A DNA stretch of 64,000 nt from Apis mellifera (taxonomy: Eukaryota > Arthropoda > Insecta > Hymenoptera > Apidae): NCBI RefSeq assembly GCF_003254395.2, contig NC_037645.1, forward strand, positions 8,617,229-8,681,228, written 5' to 3'. The translations under genes were made by a program, and so were the position numbers. This document shows, one piece after another, positions 23,293 through 36,000 of this stretch (position 1 is the stretch's first letter; each line of letters begins with the position of its first letter). The notes beneath the pieces were generated by a model. The model made no database searches. It was given only the letters and a program-made list of their open reading frames with translations, and was not told where the DNA came from.

Positions 23293-25836
23293 AATTTTCA
23301 TCTCTTGGCCAAGCCACGTCGAGCCTTGTGTTATTTAGTATTTAAGGACAAACATTCCTAGTCATTGTTTTACTTTTTTTTCTTTTTGATGCTAAATGAT
23401 CATTATTAACATTATCAACAGAACAAAAAATTTGTTAATATACAAGAAGATTAATTTTTTGTGTTCTCTAGTCGATTTTAATGTGATGGACAATATCAAT
23501 TAAATTATTATTGTTAATATTTAACAACCTTGATGAACAAATAGTTTAATTTTTTAAATTAACATCTAAGAAGTGAAATCTAAATAAGAAAAATTCTTGT
23601 AAAATATGAAGTTGTAATATAAATGATACATGCATATCTTCTGTTAAGTTCCTCCTTAAAAAATGCTCAAAATCCAATGAATTAACATTAATTACAATTA
23701 TGAAAGAAGAAAACAAAATACGAAGATTCTGTCGGATATTTTTCTTCTTTTTCTTTTAAATTATAAGTCTTTAAATAAAAGTAATTTGACTTTTAATTTT
23801 TCTGACAGAATTCATGTTATAATAAATGTATATATAAAGTGCGTAAAAAAATCTAAACAGATATCGTTTGTACGTGAACATGAAACAGATTGTTTGCTAT
23901 TAAAACAATATGGTTATCATTGAAGCCAAATAAAGTAGATTCTTCAAGTTTCAAATTGTTTTTTTTTCTATTATCTTTCACTTTTCAATCTTTATCACAA
24001 TTCCCATATTCATCCATTCCATTTTTTAATTATATTATCAAAGCATTTTTAATTTCAATAGTTTGTATACTTTCTCATAAATACATTTTTCTTCCAAAAT
24101 AATGTTTTATCAATCTAACTCATTAAAAGTTAATCAAAAAACTTTTCTTTCTATGACAAGTTAAATTTTTTAAAGTTAATTTTTTATATTTTTTTAATTT
24201 ATAAATTTTCTAATAATATTTCCAATTTTTTAAATATTCAGATTTATTTAATATATAATTTTTTTTTTTTTTTTACTTTTCTTCTCTGTTTTGTTTTCAT
24301 CTTATAAAAAATTTTCTTCAACTAATGAATATCAGAATGAATATTTTCCAACTTTCTAAGAATCCAAAGAAAATTCTAAAAGAGTTGCTCGTAATGTAAT
24401 GGCGGAGGATTTGATAAAAAAGCAGAGGGTAGAAGCTGCGCCAAATTCTGTGGTGTACAGTTCGCCAGAAAGAGGAGCAAATTCGACGTGGATGGGACAG
24501 AGAAGGAGAATCGTGGGCGATACGTCGATATTGCGGTGTCGCGACGTCCTGCAACTCGGGAATAATGGCGCCGACGGCTGCGTATCTTCCCACGTTGTGA
24601 TCCTCCTTTCCCTCTTCGTTATTCTGCAGTCTGAATAACCATTTTCTACTTTCTAACCGAGGTTCACCGAGTTAATGTTACGTTAATGAGCAAATATCTC
24701 GTTCGATACTTGAAAATTACAACATGATTGTCACATAATAATCGAGTATAGCTGTTCTTAAAAAGGCTTGCTTTCAACTTCGATTTTCCAGTTAAAAGTT
24801 TTATTCAAGTATCCTGTGTATTTCATTCTATATAATATTTCAATGGTATAAGTAACATGATACTTTACCTCAAGGATAATTATGAAATAATAAGAATGAA
24901 AGGATAGAAATTCTTTATATGGTTTGTTTTAAACTTTTCTTTTTTTTTCTTGTTTCTTTATTAATATGAAATCCATATTCTTCTTCTCATTACATTCTTA
25001 ATTTCCAGTTTGAATTACTCCTTCAAAAATTAGTTGAAATTTTCATTTTCCATTTCAATTCTAAATAATAAAACATTATATAATTATTTTATAATCAAAC
25101 AAGATTTTGTTTCATAAAATAGATAAATCTGAATCCATTGTTACATAGTGTAGAATTTCCATGAATAAAAATCATATACTGTTTACTATTAAAAAGAGGA
25201 TCAGGGTGTTTCACTTGAAATTAGATTCGGTGAACTTCTAACTTCATGGAGCCGCAGAAGAACGTGGACCGCTATCAGCTGTGAAAACAGCATTGTTTAT
25301 AGACACCGTGGCACAATGAGGTGTAATTGAATCCATATTCTACCCCGTTGTATCAGGCGCCCCTCAAGAGAAAGCTAGCGGAACGCCCCTGGTGCCCCGA
25401 GAGGTGGTTGTACTTAACGGTTCGGAAATCGAGGGTGGTCGTCGATTTGTGGACAATTAGGGACGATATACACGTCCCCTGGGACATATCGAAGCGATTT
25501 CGACCTTTACTGAAACTGTTTCTTCCTCTTTCCTTTATTCTTGATCGTTTAAACTATTTTATATTTTGTAATAAAATATTTACATTTGTCACAATTCTCT
25601 ATGCTCTAAACAACTGTAAAAGAAATATTTTTCTCTTTAAGAAAGCAATAATATTCAATCAAATATAATTAAATAAATGTAAATTAATTCATAAGCATGA
25701 TAGGTAATTTATATTTACCAATATCATGTCAACTAACTACTTCAAGGAACATTAAAATGTGATAAAAAAGAGTCAAAGTTAAATAAGATTAGATGATAAT
25801 AAAAGATTGGTCATCAGATAATCTGTGACCTATCGA

Positions 25837-25863
25837 CAGTTGATCCAGCTGTGTCCACACCTG
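25837..25863 (+). promoter_or_regulatory. Triple E-box cluster
   Basis: CAGTTG (25837-25842), CAGCTG (25846-25851) and CACCTG (25858-25863) fall within 27 bases. All are class A E-boxes typical of bHLH/E-protein dimers, 2.5 kb downstream of the Fer1 stop codon. Confidence 0.5.
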
Positions 25864-27715
25864 TCCTTATCACTTACCTCTTTATAGTGTATCAATTTTT
25901 TAACACTTGTACTTTTAAATATTGAGTATCATGTGATATGATTAGAAAAAGATATTAAATATTGATAATATCTGTCTTGATAATATTCCTTTCTACTTCT
26001 TTTTTTTTCTTCCAGCAATAGTACGTTAAATTAATCTCAATTAAAAAATAGTGAATAAAATATATTAATTTGATCAAAAAATGATAAAATATATTAATTT
26101 GTGCTATTCATAAACTGTTGTACAGAGGCTTAAATTATTTTTCAATGCTTTTTTCATAGATAAATCCAGCGGTTAAGGGAAGGCGTGAAAGTTCAATAAC
26201 CCAGGTTGAACCTAATCGGCTTGAACGTCACGGTACCGTGATCCCGTGAAAATTAGCAAACCATAGAATCGCGGCTGCACTCCCTTTCGCGTATCAGATG
26301 CGCATTAAGAGCACCCGCTTGTCACGAGGGTCGCACTTGTGTTGATCCTCGCAGCTGGAGTGACACACAAATAAAGTATTAATTCACGATTCATGTAGTA
26401 ATACCGTAGCATCGAGTTCATATTAATCTATTATGTAACATCTTACCTTGGACAGATATATAGAAAATTATAATTTTTCTATTCAATTTTATTATAATAA
26501 TAACACCAACTTTTTTACTTTGTTACAAATATCTATAATTTCATTGCCAGTAGAAATCCACCTTTCGTCCCTCCTTTTCTAACTTTCAACTAAAAAAAAA
26601 AAGAACCCAATCCAAACAAATTAGTAAAGAACAAAGGGAAAGTAAATGAAAGAGAGAGAGAAAAAAAGAAATATATCAAATTCACAGATAGTGGTTTGAA
26701 TGTAGAAACCTGAGAATAGAATTAACAATGTTACGTCCACAGACAGAAGCTGGGGGTTCCATTACACTTACTGAGAAAGGGGGAAGGGGGAGTGTTCTGA
26801 GCAAAAGAGAGCATCCATCCACTCTTCAACTCCCCTACAGGGTCCAGCCCCACAGGGTGAAAATTGGGGCACGCAAAAACCTGGGCAGCTGCGTGCTTTG
26901 GGGTGTTTTCTCAAGTTCCAGCGAAATCATCCCCCCAGAACACTCCGTTGAAATACTTTTATACTTGTAGCTCCCCCCAAATATGCTTCACACGATTATC
27001 GGTGTAGACAATACAACACTTGATACTATTGTCATTAGTCGACGATTAGAGACAAATTCCAACAATTTCTTTATGGCTTTTAATCTTCGTTACATAAGTT
27101 GCCTAATATTCTAACAATTACAAATAAACATAAATAAAATATATAATGAGACAGATTTTATAGATAAAACTAGAGATTAATTTAAAGTGAAGGGATTAAA
27201 TTGAGAAATGAGTTTGTTAATTGTGAATCAATAAATAAATGATAAGATTTAATAAAAATATTCTTAGGACACGTAGAAAGATAAGAATCTAAAATCCATG
27301 GTGAAATCCAGCGTGAAAACTCGAGCTCGATGAAATCCTATTACTTTACATTGGACATTGTTCAGCTGTAATGCAGATTGAAGCTTCCTCTCCCCAAAAG
27401 ATGATGTAAAAATAGTAAGAGAAGACACGTGGTGTCACTCTCAACTCATCCCTAAAATTAATTCCTTTTTTACTTTGTGTGTAATACTGATTTTTTTTTA
27501 TATGATAATTTAAACATTAAATTAAAAAAGATTTCTCAGAAATGCATATCATAATTGTGTAATTTATGTTAAATATGTTAAATTATATATTAATTTACAT
27601 TACATTAGGAGGATCAACTGGATGTTTCTGATAAGAATGTCTTTCAGTTGTATCCATGAAACAGTAGTATATTCGTACACTCTCGTGTAATATTGATTCG
27701 TCGGAGACGAGGTCG

Positions 27716-27733
27716 CAGGTGAGACTTCCCACG
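27716..27733 (+). promoter_or_regulatory. Composite E-box plus RBPJ box (PTF1-type site)
   Basis: CAGGTG at 27716-27721 is followed after three bases by CTTCCCACG at 27725-27733. The reverse complement, CGTGGGAAG, contains the full RBPJ core CGTGGGAA. The centres are about one helical turn apart and the order and orientation fit the bipartite PTF1 site (E-box, then TTTCCCA on the same strand). It lies in a GC-richer island 4.4 kb downstream of Fer1. Confidence 0.5.
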
Positions 27734-29769
27734 ATCGTTGGCCGGCACTGAGGCAAACGTCAGGGATTTGTCTGGAGATAGTCATGCTTCCATAGACGAG
27801 TAACTATATTTTCCTTCTTCATTTCAAGAAAAGTAGACAACAAACTCTTCAATATCTTGCATTTAAATTTTCTTCAACAACAAAGTAACTGCAAAGTAAT
27901 AAAACTAAATTATTTCAAATCAACTAAAAAAAAAAAAATTAATTTCATTTTAAAATTCATAAAATTCAAAAAAATATATAAATTATAATTTTCATCATTG
28001 ATTGAGATACCTTTTACAAGTAAAATAAATGAAGAAAAAAAAATTTAAGTGTGGAAACAATAATTTAAATGTAAAAGGATCCAAAAGCAGGAAACTGAGA
28101 GGAACGATACTGTCATCGTTTACTCATTTTTTATTACATGCTTCCGTATGCACAATTACATTACAAAATCGTATCGCACAGATTTACATCCCTGGATTTG
28201 GAACCGATCCACGCGACTCCGAGACGACAATTTTGAGGACATCGTGCATCAACAATATGAACAATAATTTCACGGAACTTTCGTCTGCATTTTCTTTAAA
28301 CAGAGAATGAAAAGCAGAGGAAAAGTTCAAGAACTATATACGATTATATAGCATCAATGTCGTCAGGATAAACCTTTTTTCTTTTTTTTTTTATTTTGTG
28401 AGCTTTCGTCCATCCCTTCATTCCTTTTGTTTCAATTCGACAAATCTTGTGTTAATCTTAATAGATACAAATATAAAAGTGAAAGTTTCTATTAATATAT
28501 CCAATTCGAGACAAGGATCTTAGCCTAGTAGTGTTGGTTCCTGAATTTAAATCAATAGTTTCCCTTATTTCTTAATTTTTTGTGTAAATACATCCTTCAT
28601 ATAGAAATTAACATATATTCATACTCTATAAATTTTATAGAGATAAAGAAGAAGTGAATATATACTTATACTTTTTCTTATATAATTGTATATTAAAAAT
28701 TTATTAAATAAAGTTGTAAAATATTCTACATTTCAAGATAACTTTTGAGCACCCAGTGATTATTTATAATCTTGAGCAGATTTCATAACAACAATATGAA
28801 AAAATTATGATCAAAAACTCCAAGTCTTAAGTTTGAAATTTTTTCCCATAACTTAATGATACAAAAATTAAAATAACAATCCTAATACTACTAATTCCTA
28901 ATTAAATTCAGGGATACCTGTTAGGGGTGGACGATGTCACCAGAAAAAATTATTACGTTAAACACAATTTAAAAAAAAGAAAAAAAAAAAACAATCAGCC
29001 TTTTCTCCCATAAGAAAACTTTTTTTTCCATCCATGTGGAAACATATATGGCATATTCGCTCGACATATTCCTTTCCCTCATTTTCCTTAAGATAAAAAA
29101 CATACGTTACAACACGAGGACAATTTAAAGGTAAATTAGCCACGGAGCAGCCCCGGATTTTTAGCTGCTCATTTCTCACTTGAAAATATACAAAAGATTA
29201 TTACCGGAGGACGCGGCAACCTTCAAAGTGTTCTCCACTCTTTCATCTTTTTACACGGATAGCTAGCGCTTTCTATAACTTGTAGGCTGTCCCAAAGAAA
29301 AGAAAAGAAAAGAAAAGAAGAAAGAAAAAAAAAGTGAAAATGAAAATATCTCACTTTCAATCTTTTTACAAATATATCCAATATCCAGTATAAAGTATAA
29401 ATCGGCACGCTTCTTGGGAAAACCGACAAGTGCATTCGAGAGACGAGAAAATAAATTCATCTCCTTCTCATTCTCTAGCTATTGTTTCTTCTTTCTATGT
29501 ATTACAATTATATTACAATGAATTATTACTTATTAGCCTGTTCGTTTCGTCCAGAGACGCGGGAGGGATATTAGCTAACTCTCGTAGAAAAATGAAAACA
29601 CGCTTCACAAACGGCGACAAGTTTGGTTTCACTTGCACACATATTTTTTTTTTTTTTTTTCCTTTTTTCATTTCTCTTTTTTTTTTTTCCTTTTTCTTTT
29701 TCCTTTTATCATTACATTCAATTGTCCAACAATGATTCTTAGCGAAGAGATCTCGAGTATCAAAATGCC

Positions 29770-29772
<3 letters not shown>

Positions 29773-29809
<37 letters not shown>
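29773..29809. repeat. (TA)n microsatellite
   Basis: Uninterrupted TA dinucleotides. Confidence 0.95.
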
Positions 29810-29811
<2 letters not shown>

Positions 29812-30241
29812 TCTGTGCCAATATTTCGGCCAATCAAAGCATTGCTGCCGCTTGGACATTGTGATTTCATGATTTACAATTGTTTGAATTGTCTTTTTTT
29901 AATGTCGCCACGGCTGGGAAACAAATTCATTTTTATCTCATCAAACTGGGACTACGTGGTCTCTCTTTCCAGTGCACTCGAGCAGTCTGCAATTAATTTA
30001 TCCAATAAATAGTTTTTGCTCATCGTTTCGCTTCATTTTTGAATAATTATCTTGTCATTATCATGAGCGTACAAAGTCCTTAATACGAACAAATCTAACG
30101 ATACATACGTATCTACCCTAAAACGCATGATTCTTGTGTACATAAGTTATATAGGTACCAAATATTTAAGTTACAATTAAACTACAAGCGAATAGAAAAG
30201 TCTAATGAACAGGCTCGCATTGAATTTATACAAAATTTAAC

Positions 30242-30270
30242 AAAAAAAAAAAAAAAAAAAAAAAAAAAAA
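30242..30270. repeat. Poly-A run
   Basis: Twenty-nine consecutive A residues. Confidence 0.95.
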
Positions 30271-33052
30271 CATTTATTTGAAATTTTTGTCCGAGAAAAA
30301 GAATTTTGTTTTACTTCAAGCATAAAAACATTTCCGTTTTTATCTTTTCTATATAGATCCAATGCAGCCTAGAATTAGAAAAGACTTTGGTCAAATTAAA
30401 GTTAAATTTTCGAGCGAAAAAAAAAATCTCTGACAGTCGATCCACTGCGGATTAGGAACACAATAATTTATTTGTACACGAAGAATTTTAAAAATGAACA
30501 CAAAATAAATGAGAGCATTAAAAAAAAAAAAAAAAAAAAAAAGGAGCAATGTTTAAATTTCATTCTTTTTTTTTTTTCTCTCCATCATCGCAATAAAACA
30601 ATTCCAGTCCCAAGATTTTAAACAACAAGTTACTTAGGCACGTGTTGCTCAAGAGTTTCAAGGGAGTTCAATGATTCGATTGCAAAAATTTGGCACGGTC
30701 TGCTGTGTAAAAATATTATTAACTGCTCTCTTTTTGTTTTCAACACTTTTCACTTATACACGCTTTGTTCTCGCCTTTTCTTTTTTTTTTGCTCTTTCCT
30801 CTCTCTCATTCCTTCTTGCCCTTCTATCGTAATGTATATTATCTTAAAAAAGTACAGCAACGTTACATTGAGATAATAAACGCATAAAATATTCTTCGTC
30901 GATAAAAACGCACTGTGTTGTCTTCAATAATCACTTGATTTTTTTTTTTTTTTTTTTTTGGAAACCATTTCATATACTTTCGATTATAAATCATCAATTG
31001 TGAATATTATTTTCTTCAAATTGTAGCATTGAACACTATACGTATACCTTAAAAATAATATATAAATTTTCATAAATAAAAAAGAAAAAATTTTTAAAAA
31101 GCTTAAAAATTTTTCGTTTCATGAAAACAACTCGAAATAATTTATTATTCGACGCTTAAGCACTACTAAGAATATAATGCAATAAAGTAAAGTAAAGTAA
31201 AATAATTTCTTTGGATTCAAAAATGAATGTATGATATGAAATAGTGTTCTTCTAGTGCTCGCTACAATTGATGTGACATGAAGAAAATTCGATAGAATTT
31301 TAACAAATCGATTTTTCCCTGAGTGGTGACGTGAACGCTTGATGCCGCATTTATCATACTAAGTAAGCCTAGTGGTTTTTCCGGATTCCTTACGAACATT
31401 CGTTATTTTTCATTATCGAAAATTGTCCGTCCATAAAAATAATACTTTCCAATTGAGAACACAACATGGTAACATTGACTTTTTCGTTTTAAAATTTTAT
31501 TTCCTACAACAGAATAAAAAAGATTAGTGTAAAAATCCTTACTAGCTAGATATTAATTAAAAAAAAAAAAAAAAAACAAAACTAAATTCATATTTTAACG
31601 TTAAAATATAGATAATTCTTAAATGAAAATTTTTTTTTATTTATTTTGACGAACTGAGAGACAAAAGATTATTCTCCTTATTGTATATAACTCTTAATTT
31701 TTAACGAATAGAATTTCATTAATACAAATAGCTCCAATTTCGAGCTAAAATTATCAATTTTTTTTTTTAATTTTTTTTTATTTTTATTTTTTTTTATTTA
31801 TTTATTTATTTATTTTTTTTGATTACGTCTCTCATATCGACAAAAGTCGAAATTTTATATTATTGATAGAATAAGAATCCAAATAAAATGTGCTGCCATT
31901 AAAAAAGGCAAGATATAACCAAGAACAATCGCAAATGGATTTTTTTATGCGAAAACGAAGCGCGTAATAATATTCCATTTAGACATAACTTCAATTGTTT
32001 TCTTAATTCCCATCTAATGATCGTAGTTCGATTAACCGCTCTGAAGAAACCATAAGAACCATTATTCTATGAATAAAAATAACTTCTTCGACCCATTTCA
32101 CGGCCATTTCATTGATGGAAGGCAGTGCTCAAATTATATGCTAAGTATATTGTACGTTTTATATATATATATACGTATATATATATACACATATAAGATT
32201 AAAATATACATCGGTTAGGTCGTGAAATGGGTCAATTACAAAATATTTACAATTTTAATTTTATCTTTTGCGAGCTTACTAAAAGAAATCCGCAAAATAA
32301 ATTTCTATTAAAATAATAGTGAAACATTTAGAAAAAGATGTCTTTATAGAAAAAATGAGTGACCTTGTCGTACCACCAGACTCACACATGATTTCTTTCT
32401 TTCTTTTTTTTTTTTTGTAAAATGTACATCTAACTTCATAATCATTATTGCTATTAGTCGCGATTAACTTACAATCTACAATTTGTACATCTGCGGATTT
32501 ACTGTTTCATCATACAATATCGATGACAATGATGGATAATGATGATCTTAAGATTGTCTCAGACGTGCTCGATGACGTGCAACCAAAGGAAAGAGAAAAA
32601 GAGAGAGAAAGACAGAGAGAAAGAGAAAGAGAGAGAAAAGAAAGAAAAAAATCTCTATTTCTAAATTGCTTCTTCGTTCGAATTTGCAAGGCCTCTATTA
32701 TCCTATATTTATTATAGAACTAATCTAACTTTAAATAGATAGGTAATTGTTCTCGAAATTCATCAAAAAAACAATAAAAATGTGAATTACAATTATTGAT
32801 AAATGCAAATGTTTTCTTTTGGTTAATATTTTATATTACTTTACCAGTCAATAGATATTGAATTATAGAACTGATCACACTTATTGATCAGAGACCAATC
32901 AAAGATCGAACCAATTAGCAAAGAAGCACGAAGGATAAACGACTTCCCTCTGTTCATTTTTAAAGATGGTAGCACGCCTCGGACGGCGATGACACCTCAC
33001 CGCGTCTACTGTCATCGGACGCAGTATATTTTTCCTTGCTTTCCACCTATCT

Positions 33053-36000
33053 TCAGCTGGGTTTTCCTGGTGGTCCATGACTGGGTGGAGAAGGTCCATG
33101 CGAATGAAGATTATGAACATTACCTACTTGATTACTTGTCAGACTGGACATTGTAGGTTGATACATTGAAGGCATATAATTGCTCGACGATTGTGGCACT
33201 GATCTAAAATACAAAATTGTATTTTTTTTTATGTAGAACAGAAATGTATTATATGATATATTGATATCTATTTTGAAAAACCCTTCCTTTTATTATTTTT
33301 TTACAATACTATTCTTTTAATTTAAATTTATTCTTATTTTTTTAAAATCACTTTAAAATTATTAAAAATAAATAAGTAAAAGATAACTTTCTTTTATTGT
33401 AGCAATAAATTCTTTTACCTTGGTACTCCACGTAGAGGATCCGGTGTAACAGATGAGTTTCTCACTACACTAGAATTACTAGCCGGTGCCGGAGATACTA
33501 TATTACTAGGTTGTCCTTGATGATATGCATTTCCAGCTGGGCTGTGTCTATATATAATGATACAAAAAATTAATTTTGTAGTATCAGTATTCATAATTAA
33601 TAAAGCATAATTACCTGATTGTTGGACTTGGTTGAGGTGCAATTAACGACGTTCGATGCTGATATTGTGACAATGAAGCTGCAGCTGGAGGAGATGGATC
33701 TGGAGGTAAACCATTTTCTAACGTCGTAGAATGATTACTGGAACTCGAATGAGGCATATATGTGTTGTTTACTCGTGGTTCCCTAGTAACTCTTGGAACA
33801 GGGGCCGCGGCTCCAGGTGGAACATCGGGATGTGGGACATTGGGGTGCGATGGGTTGACTGTTGGATGTATATTGTTCACTATAATTTACGAATAATATA
33901 GAATTTTCTGTTAAACATTTAAAATAAATATTTAAATATTTAAAAATTCAATAAAACAAACCAAGCAAATTACCTGGGTGTGCACTAGGTTGAGTTGTCA
34001 AAGGAATTGCAAGTCTAGCATTCACAGCCAATAGGTGATCTCTTCTTTGTAGAAGACTATTTACATGTTCCTCTAACCTAAGATTTTCCGCTCTCAATTG
34101 ATGAAGACAAGAAAGTAGAGAAGCGACTATAAAAGAAAATTTTATGATTCATAATACTTTTCTTTAATCCATATAATGATTAATGAATCAAACAAGCCAG
34201 AAAGCAGTATAATTTTGATTACGTATCTTTGATGTACAAGTCTATTATTCAATGAAGATACAATAAACAAAATAATCCATGCATTCATTTTTCGATCGAA
34301 TGAAGAAATCCCCAATTTTACCAAACCCATGCAACTGAAAGCATGTTTTTCCTTGCCGTACACTCACTGTCAAAGTGCTGGGCTTGCTCCATCAGGAATT
34401 GACTTCCTTGCTCCCATTGTCTTTCTAAAAGTTGGTCAAGTGTTTGGGGTATTGCTCCACCGCCTAAAGAACCGGTATTGGTTGTACTAGCATTAGTGGT
34501 AGTGCTTGTATTAGTGTTTGTATTGTTAGAAGAGTTAAAAACTGAAGAAAATGACGTGGGTGGTGCACCTGTTTGATTCGACCGTATCTGTTTGTAAAAT
34601 AATATTATGATTAGAATAATAATGAAAACATTTTCTTATTTTCTTTTAAAAAATAAAGTCATATTAGATTGATTTCAAAGATACTTACAGATGCAATTAC
34701 TCGACTATGTAATTGTGGACCAACTAAATTTGTTGTAGAATTACTAGCTTCTGTAAAAATAGAATGAGCTTCTAATTCTTGGGAAAGGGTATCAGACATT
34801 TTTTGTGCCATTGTAGAGGTTGGATTTAACTGATTTCCTAACATATGTGGTGCACTAACTCCATTCTGAAATCTAATATATATTCAAATTAGATTTATTT
34901 ATATAATAAATCATTTTATATCATTATTATATCAATCATCTCTATTTCTTACAATTTTACATCTTTTTCTTCTTTCGGATTCGTAAGTGTTGGAGTACTA
35001 GATGCAGAAGGTGTTGGTGTTGTAGAAGCCGCACTTGCACTTTTCCTTTTTCTCCTTCCTGGTCCATTACTACTCATACTTTCAGAACCTGGACTACTTG
35101 GAGGAGATTCTTTGACTGTAGGACCCATAGTATTCGTAGAACTAGAGCCAATACTACTAAAATGCCCACTGCTCAGTGTTGGTCCTTGAATAATAGATGG
35201 TACAGGTGCTACAGTTACAGCAGGTGGAGGAGTTTGATGATTACTTCTTGCTCCTCTTTTGGATGTTGTTACTACTGCACTGCTAGATACTGATGTTACT
35301 ACAGATGAAGCGGTAGATTGAGATTGTTGTTGTGTTTGTGGTTGTACTTGTGGTAATGCTGGCTGACTATTTGATGACCCACGTTTTGGTTTACGAGGTT
35401 TTTCTTGCTTATCTGATGATTGAGAACTATGAAAATAACAAAATGCATAATTATATATCCAGAAACACTCTATTTTTCATTAACTTTTTTCATATAATTT
35501 TAAAAATAAAAATATTCAAAAAATTCTGCAGAAATGAATATTATATAAAATGTAACATAAACAGACCGTTGTGCACTACCGTTAACATCACGTTATTCCT
35601 TTCCTTCGTTCGTTGCCCTTGAGGCCCCTTGTGGTAGAAAAAACAAACATAACCTCAACGTATTCTTAAAGCTACAGACAAACTAAAAAACGTTAAAAAA
35701 ATCACAGTTGTTTACAATAATTTCTTTCTGTCAGAATTTTTTTGCAATATATATTATATAAAAATGAAATAAAAAGTAATCCTGAATTCGTTCTTCCATT
35801 TGTATAACTTGTAATAGTGTCGCGAACATCTTTTAATAAACACAATATTTTTCGAAGATTTTAACCAATGCAATAGTATCTTAACGAAATGATATTTTGA
35901 ATAAAATCTATATTAAATGAGATTTTTAATATCTGAATAATTTTTACGAAACATAAAAGGTTAAAAACAAAAAGACTTGTTTATCCAATTAGTCAACCAT

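Larger units (their letters stand above)
23293..28950. promoter_or_regulatory. Gene-poor region downstream of Fer1 with GC-richer islands
   Basis: No supportable protein gene. It probably begins with the Fer1 3' UTR. GC-richer islands stand out at about 24390-24610, 25230-25510, 25800-25880, 26160-26370, 26730-26980, 27300-27440, 27640-27790 and 28090-28290. E-boxes: CAGCTG at 25276, 25846, 26352 and 26886; CAGTTG at 25837; CACCTG at 25858; CAGATG at 26295; CACTTG at 26334; CAGGTG at 27716. I read them as candidate enhancers of the bHLH gene; this is inference from composition and motif clustering. Confidence 0.45.
28951..33052. other. Region of simple repeats downstream of Alh, probably its long 3' UTR and intergenic DNA
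   Basis: The Alh stop codon is at 33053 on the minus strand, so transcription runs leftwards into this region. It is dominated by homopolymers and simple repeats: (AAAAG)n near 29293-29331, T-runs at 29645-29695, (TA)n at 29773-29809, A29 at 30242-30270, A23 near 30520-30542, T-run at 30939-30959, (TTTA)n near 31795-31818 and GA-rich DNA at 32587-32650. Frames here encode poly-Lys, poly-Phe or Tyr-Ile repeats and are artefacts. No gene is supportable. Confidence 0.55.

Noticed and set aside
23138..23338. 66-codon frame covering Fer1 exon 3
   Set aside because: Wrong frame. The correct frame after splicing gives the conserved AKVWTPEDPR motif and ends at 23292.
29513..29872. Frames of up to 106 codons in both strands
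   Set aside because: They encode poly-Lys, poly-Phe or Tyr-Ile repeats from homopolymers and (TA)n.
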